Under the pieces are notes generated by a model that did no database searches, was not told the origin of the DNA, and saw only the letters and a program-made list of their open reading frames with translations. Positions 61,947-64,000 of a DNA stretch of 64,000 bases are shown here, piece by piece. The translations under genes and the position numbers were made by a program. Origin of the DNA: Oscillospiraceae bacterium (lineage in GTDB: Bacteria > Bacillota > Clostridia > Oscillospirales > Ruminococcaceae); assembly GCA_024404875.1 (NCBI GenBank), contig JAKSPK010000001.1, positions 62,001 through 126,000 of the forward strand, given 5' to 3'. Each line of letters begins with the position of its first letter. Position 1 is the first letter of the stretch.

Positions 61947-62005
61947 TCATGACACAAGCGTCCGAAATCGGACTGCCTGTGCATCAGCAACGGGAGGAAC
62001 ATCTT

Positions 62006-62626
62006 ATGACCGATCAGGAGCTGCAAGCCAAAAAGGAAGAGTTTTTCAGCATCTGGGATGCCTGCGTCAAGCGGCCGGGTGCCGAACGGCTGCGGGAATA
62101 CCTGCTCTCCGATGCAAGCGATTTCTGCACTGCCCCCGCCAGTACGCGCTATCACGGCGCCTATGCCGGCGGCCTGCTCGAACATTCGCTGAATGTCTAT
62201 CACAATCTCAAGGCCTATCTTGAAAGAGAACGCTGCCGTGAGGTTTTCGGCATGAAGGAATATTCCGAGGAGACAATCGCGGTTTGTGCGCTGCTGCACG
62301 ACCTTTGCAAGATGAATTTCTATACCGTCGATTACCGCAACGCGAAAAACGAAAAGGGCGTATGGGAAAAGGTTCCGTACTACAAGATAGAAGACAGACT
62401 TCCCTATGGTCACGGTGAGAAATCCGTTCTGATGATTCAGTTCTTCATGCACCTGCGCACGGAGGAAGCAATGGCGATCCGTTGGCATATGGGTTTTTCC
62501 GGTCCGGAGGATCAGAACACGATCGGCCGTGCATTGGAAATGTATCCGCTCGCTTTCGCGCTCCATGTCGCTGATATGGAAGCGACCTATTTCATGGAGG
62601 GCAGCGTAGGGGCTTCTGGAAAATGA
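62006..62626 (+). CDS. HD-domain hydrolase
   Basis: 206 residues. Metal-binding pattern: His in GGLLEHSLNVYHN (about residue 60), the HD pair in ALLHDLCKMNFY (about 98-99), a later His in YGHGEKS and Asp in ALHVADMEA. The HD superfamily removes phosphate from nucleotides or other small molecules; a YfbR-like or HDIG-type substrate cannot be told. GGGAGG precedes the chosen ATG. Confidence 0.85.
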   Translation: MTDQELQAKKEEFFSIWDACVKRPGAERLREYLLSDASDFCTAPASTRYHGAYAGGLLEHSLNVYHNLKAYLERERCREVFGMKEYSEETIAVCALLHDLCKMNFYTVDYRNAKNEKGVWEKVPYYKIEDRLPYGHGEKSVLMIQFFMHLRTEEAMAIRWHMGFSGPEDQNTIGRALEMYPLAFALHVADMEATYFMEGSVGASGK

Positions 62627-62679
62627 GGCAGCGATTGGTTCATCAAATAAAGCTTGCCAAAATCAGCAAAATGTGATAG

Positions 62680-62730
62680 GAAATACCGCACAGAGCTGGC
62701 TGCATATCTGCTCTGTGCGGTATTGCCCTA
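62680..62730. repeat. Dispersed palindromic repeat, copy B (REP-like)
   Basis: A perfect 15-bp inverted repeat (62682-62696 with 62710-62724, 13-base loop) followed by GCCCTA, with no T run on either strand. Its arms match copy A at 7252-7320. The rest of 62627-62880 contains no gene or clear promoter. Confidence 0.7.
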
Positions 62731-62880
62731 AAGAAGAATCAGAACATAATGTCTGCTTGCATCTGAATTCTTCAATGCTCTGCTCTTTCTTTCATTTCCC
62801 ATATACATATAGAAAATATGCTTCTCAACTGCGGCAAGGTGTCGCTGGGGGAGCAATATTATACCAAAGGAGTTATGACA

Positions 62881-64000
62881 ATGTCTTGGGAACAATCTGC
62901 ACTGTTTTATCACATCTATCCGCTCGGCCTTTGCGGCGCACCGTGGGAAAATCCCGGCGGCGAGCCGGTCAGCCGGATCAACTGCATTCATGACTGGATC
63001 CCGCATCTCAAAAAGATGCATGTCAATGCCATCTATTTCAGCCCGCTTTGGGAATCCGGCACGCACGGCTACGATACCCATGATTACACCGTGCTCGACC
63101 GCAGACTCGGCACGAATGAGGACTTCGCGAAGCTTTGCGATGCGCTCCATGCAAACGGAATCCGCATCGTCGTGGACGGCGTTTTCAATCATGTCGGCAG
63201 AGGCTTCTTCGCCTTTCAGGATGTCCTGCGCAATGGACAGAATTCTCCCTATTGCAGCTGGTTCTGCAATCTCTGGTTCGGCAATTCCAACCGCTTCGGC
63301 GACCCGTTTTCCTATGAATCGTGGCATGGCTGCGAGGAGCTCGTCAAGCTGAATCTGCGCAATAATGATGTTGTCAACTATCTGGAAAATGCGATCATCG
63401 GCTGGATGGATCAGTTCCACATCGACGGCATCCGCTTTGATGCCGCTGACTGCATTGACCACGATTTCTTCCGCCGCATCCGGCATACGATCAAGAGCCG
63501 CAATCCTGACTTCTGGCTCATGGGCGAGCTGATTCATGGAAACTATGCACAGTTTGCAAATCCGGATATGCTCGATTCCTCGACGAATTATGAGTGCTGG
63601 AAGGGTATCTGGTCGTCGCATAACGATAAGAACTATTTCGAGATCAACTATGCCATGAATCGTCAGAAGGATATCTATCCGAATCTGATGCTCTATAATT
63701 TTGCGGATAATCACGATGTTGCGCGTCTGGCGACACAGCTGCGCGACAGCCGTCATCTGCCGCTCGTCTACGCGATGCTTTATGCAATGCCTGGTATCCC
63801 GTCCGTCTATTACGGCTCGGAATTCGGCATCAAGGGCGAGAAGCAGCAGGGCTCGGACGCCAATCTCCGTCCGGCGCTGAACATTGCTGATATGCATTCG
63901 GAGGACAATCCGCTGACGAAATTCCTCTACCGTCTCGGCGCGGCCTATGCGCTGAAGGAGGCGCTGCAGACCGGCAGCTTCAACACGGTCGAGGTGCGCA
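62881..64000 (+). CDS. Alpha-amylase family glycoside hydrolase (GH13), partial
   Basis: The first 373 codons; the gene runs off the right edge. GH13 regions in order: VDGVFNHVG (region I), GIRFDAADC with the nucleophile Asp (region II), WLMGELIHG with the acid Glu (III), and FADNHDVAR (IV). No signal peptide, so it probably cuts imported maltodextrins. The short N-terminus without a starch-binding domain suggests a compact enzyme; amylase, glucosidase or maltogenic activity cannot be separated. AAAGGAG lies eight bases before the ATG. Confidence 0.93.
   Translation, partial: MSWEQSALFYHIYPLGLCGAPWENPGGEPVSRINCIHDWIPHLKKMHVNAIYFSPLWESGTHGYDTHDYTVLDRRLGTNEDFAKLCDALHANGIRIVVDGVFNHVGRGFFAFQDVLRNGQNSPYCSWFCNLWFGNSNRFGDPFSYESWHGCEELVKLNLRNNDVVNYLENAIIGWMDQFHIDGIRFDAADCIDHDFFRRIRHTIKSRNPDFWLMGELIHGNYAQFANPDMLDSSTNYECWKGIWSSHNDKNYFEINYAMNRQKDIYPNLMLYNFADNHDVARLATQLRDSRHLPLVYAMLYAMPGIPSVYYGSEFGIKGEKQQGSDANLRPALNIADMHSEDNPLTKFLYRLGAAYALKEALQTGSFNTVEVR

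Noticed and set aside
62680..62730. Terminator for the HD-domain gene
   Set aside because: The stem is perfect but no T run follows on either strand, and its arms match another intergenic repeat.

Overview
The window is about 53% GC (estimated by eye) and comes from a low-GC Gram-positive bacterium. It is most probably a gut clostridium of the Ruminococcus/Oscillospiraceae type. Supporting this are a spoIIP sporulation gene, a tmk-darA-holB type cluster with a c-di-AMP receptor, a split transketolase, an msmX-type sugar ABC ATPase, a 2-oxoacid:ferredoxin oxidoreductase operon, AGGAGG ribosome binding sites, and SigA promoters that nearly always have a 17-bp spacer. Genus assignment is inference. 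I see no phage, plasmid, complete IS element or CRISPR array: this is chromosomal core DNA with a few decayed genes and one dispersed palindromic repeat.

Layout. 1-4.7 kb (minus strand): holB (cut by the edge) and darA; then a transketolase pair, a MurL-like epimerase, a small membrane protein and a tautomerase. 4.9-7.3 kb: an unusual MetRS and a small membrane protein. 7.3-9.7 kb: tRNA-Arg(CCG), a C92-type papain-like protein, spoIIP and a small neighbour. 9.8-13.4 kb: a GH2 glycosidase, a TraX remnant and an unknown gene. 13.5-33.9 kb (plus strand): one very long co-directional run. It starts with an envelope glycosyltransferase carrying a huge acidic tail, continues through purE, DUF6440, purC, a purF-like gene, purM, purN, a PurO-type IMP cyclohydrolase, a stand-alone AICAR formyltransferase and purD, and ends with uvrC, manA, glucokinase and gpmI at a strong terminator. 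I found no strong promoter inside this run.

33.9-39.4 kb (minus): asparagine synthetase with an aspartate carbamoyltransferase that carries a PyrI-like zinc tail, then a divergent EF-G paralogue. 39.6-48 kb (plus): a Thr-rich lipoprotein, secD-secF, a TIM-barrel isomerase, nrdR, a pseudouridine synthase (opposite a DUF4830-like gene) and msmX. 48-59 kb (minus): a four-subunit oxidoreductase operon followed by an acyltransferase, a 1136-residue BspA-type leucine-rich protein, an exported Thr-rich protein and metY. 59-64 kb (plus): a ParB-like/BMP fusion protein, a phosphoesterase, an HD-domain protein and a GH13 enzyme running off the right edge.

The most interesting items are: the PurF homologue with its glutaminase active site erased; the PyrB fused to a zinc module without the PyrI nucleotide-binding domain; the cytoplasmic ParB-like/BMP fusion; the glycosyltransferase with a ~270-residue Ala/Glu then Asp/Tyr tail; and several gene remnants, including a paralogue broken by one in-frame amber codon. 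All family names come from reading motifs by eye; no database search was run.
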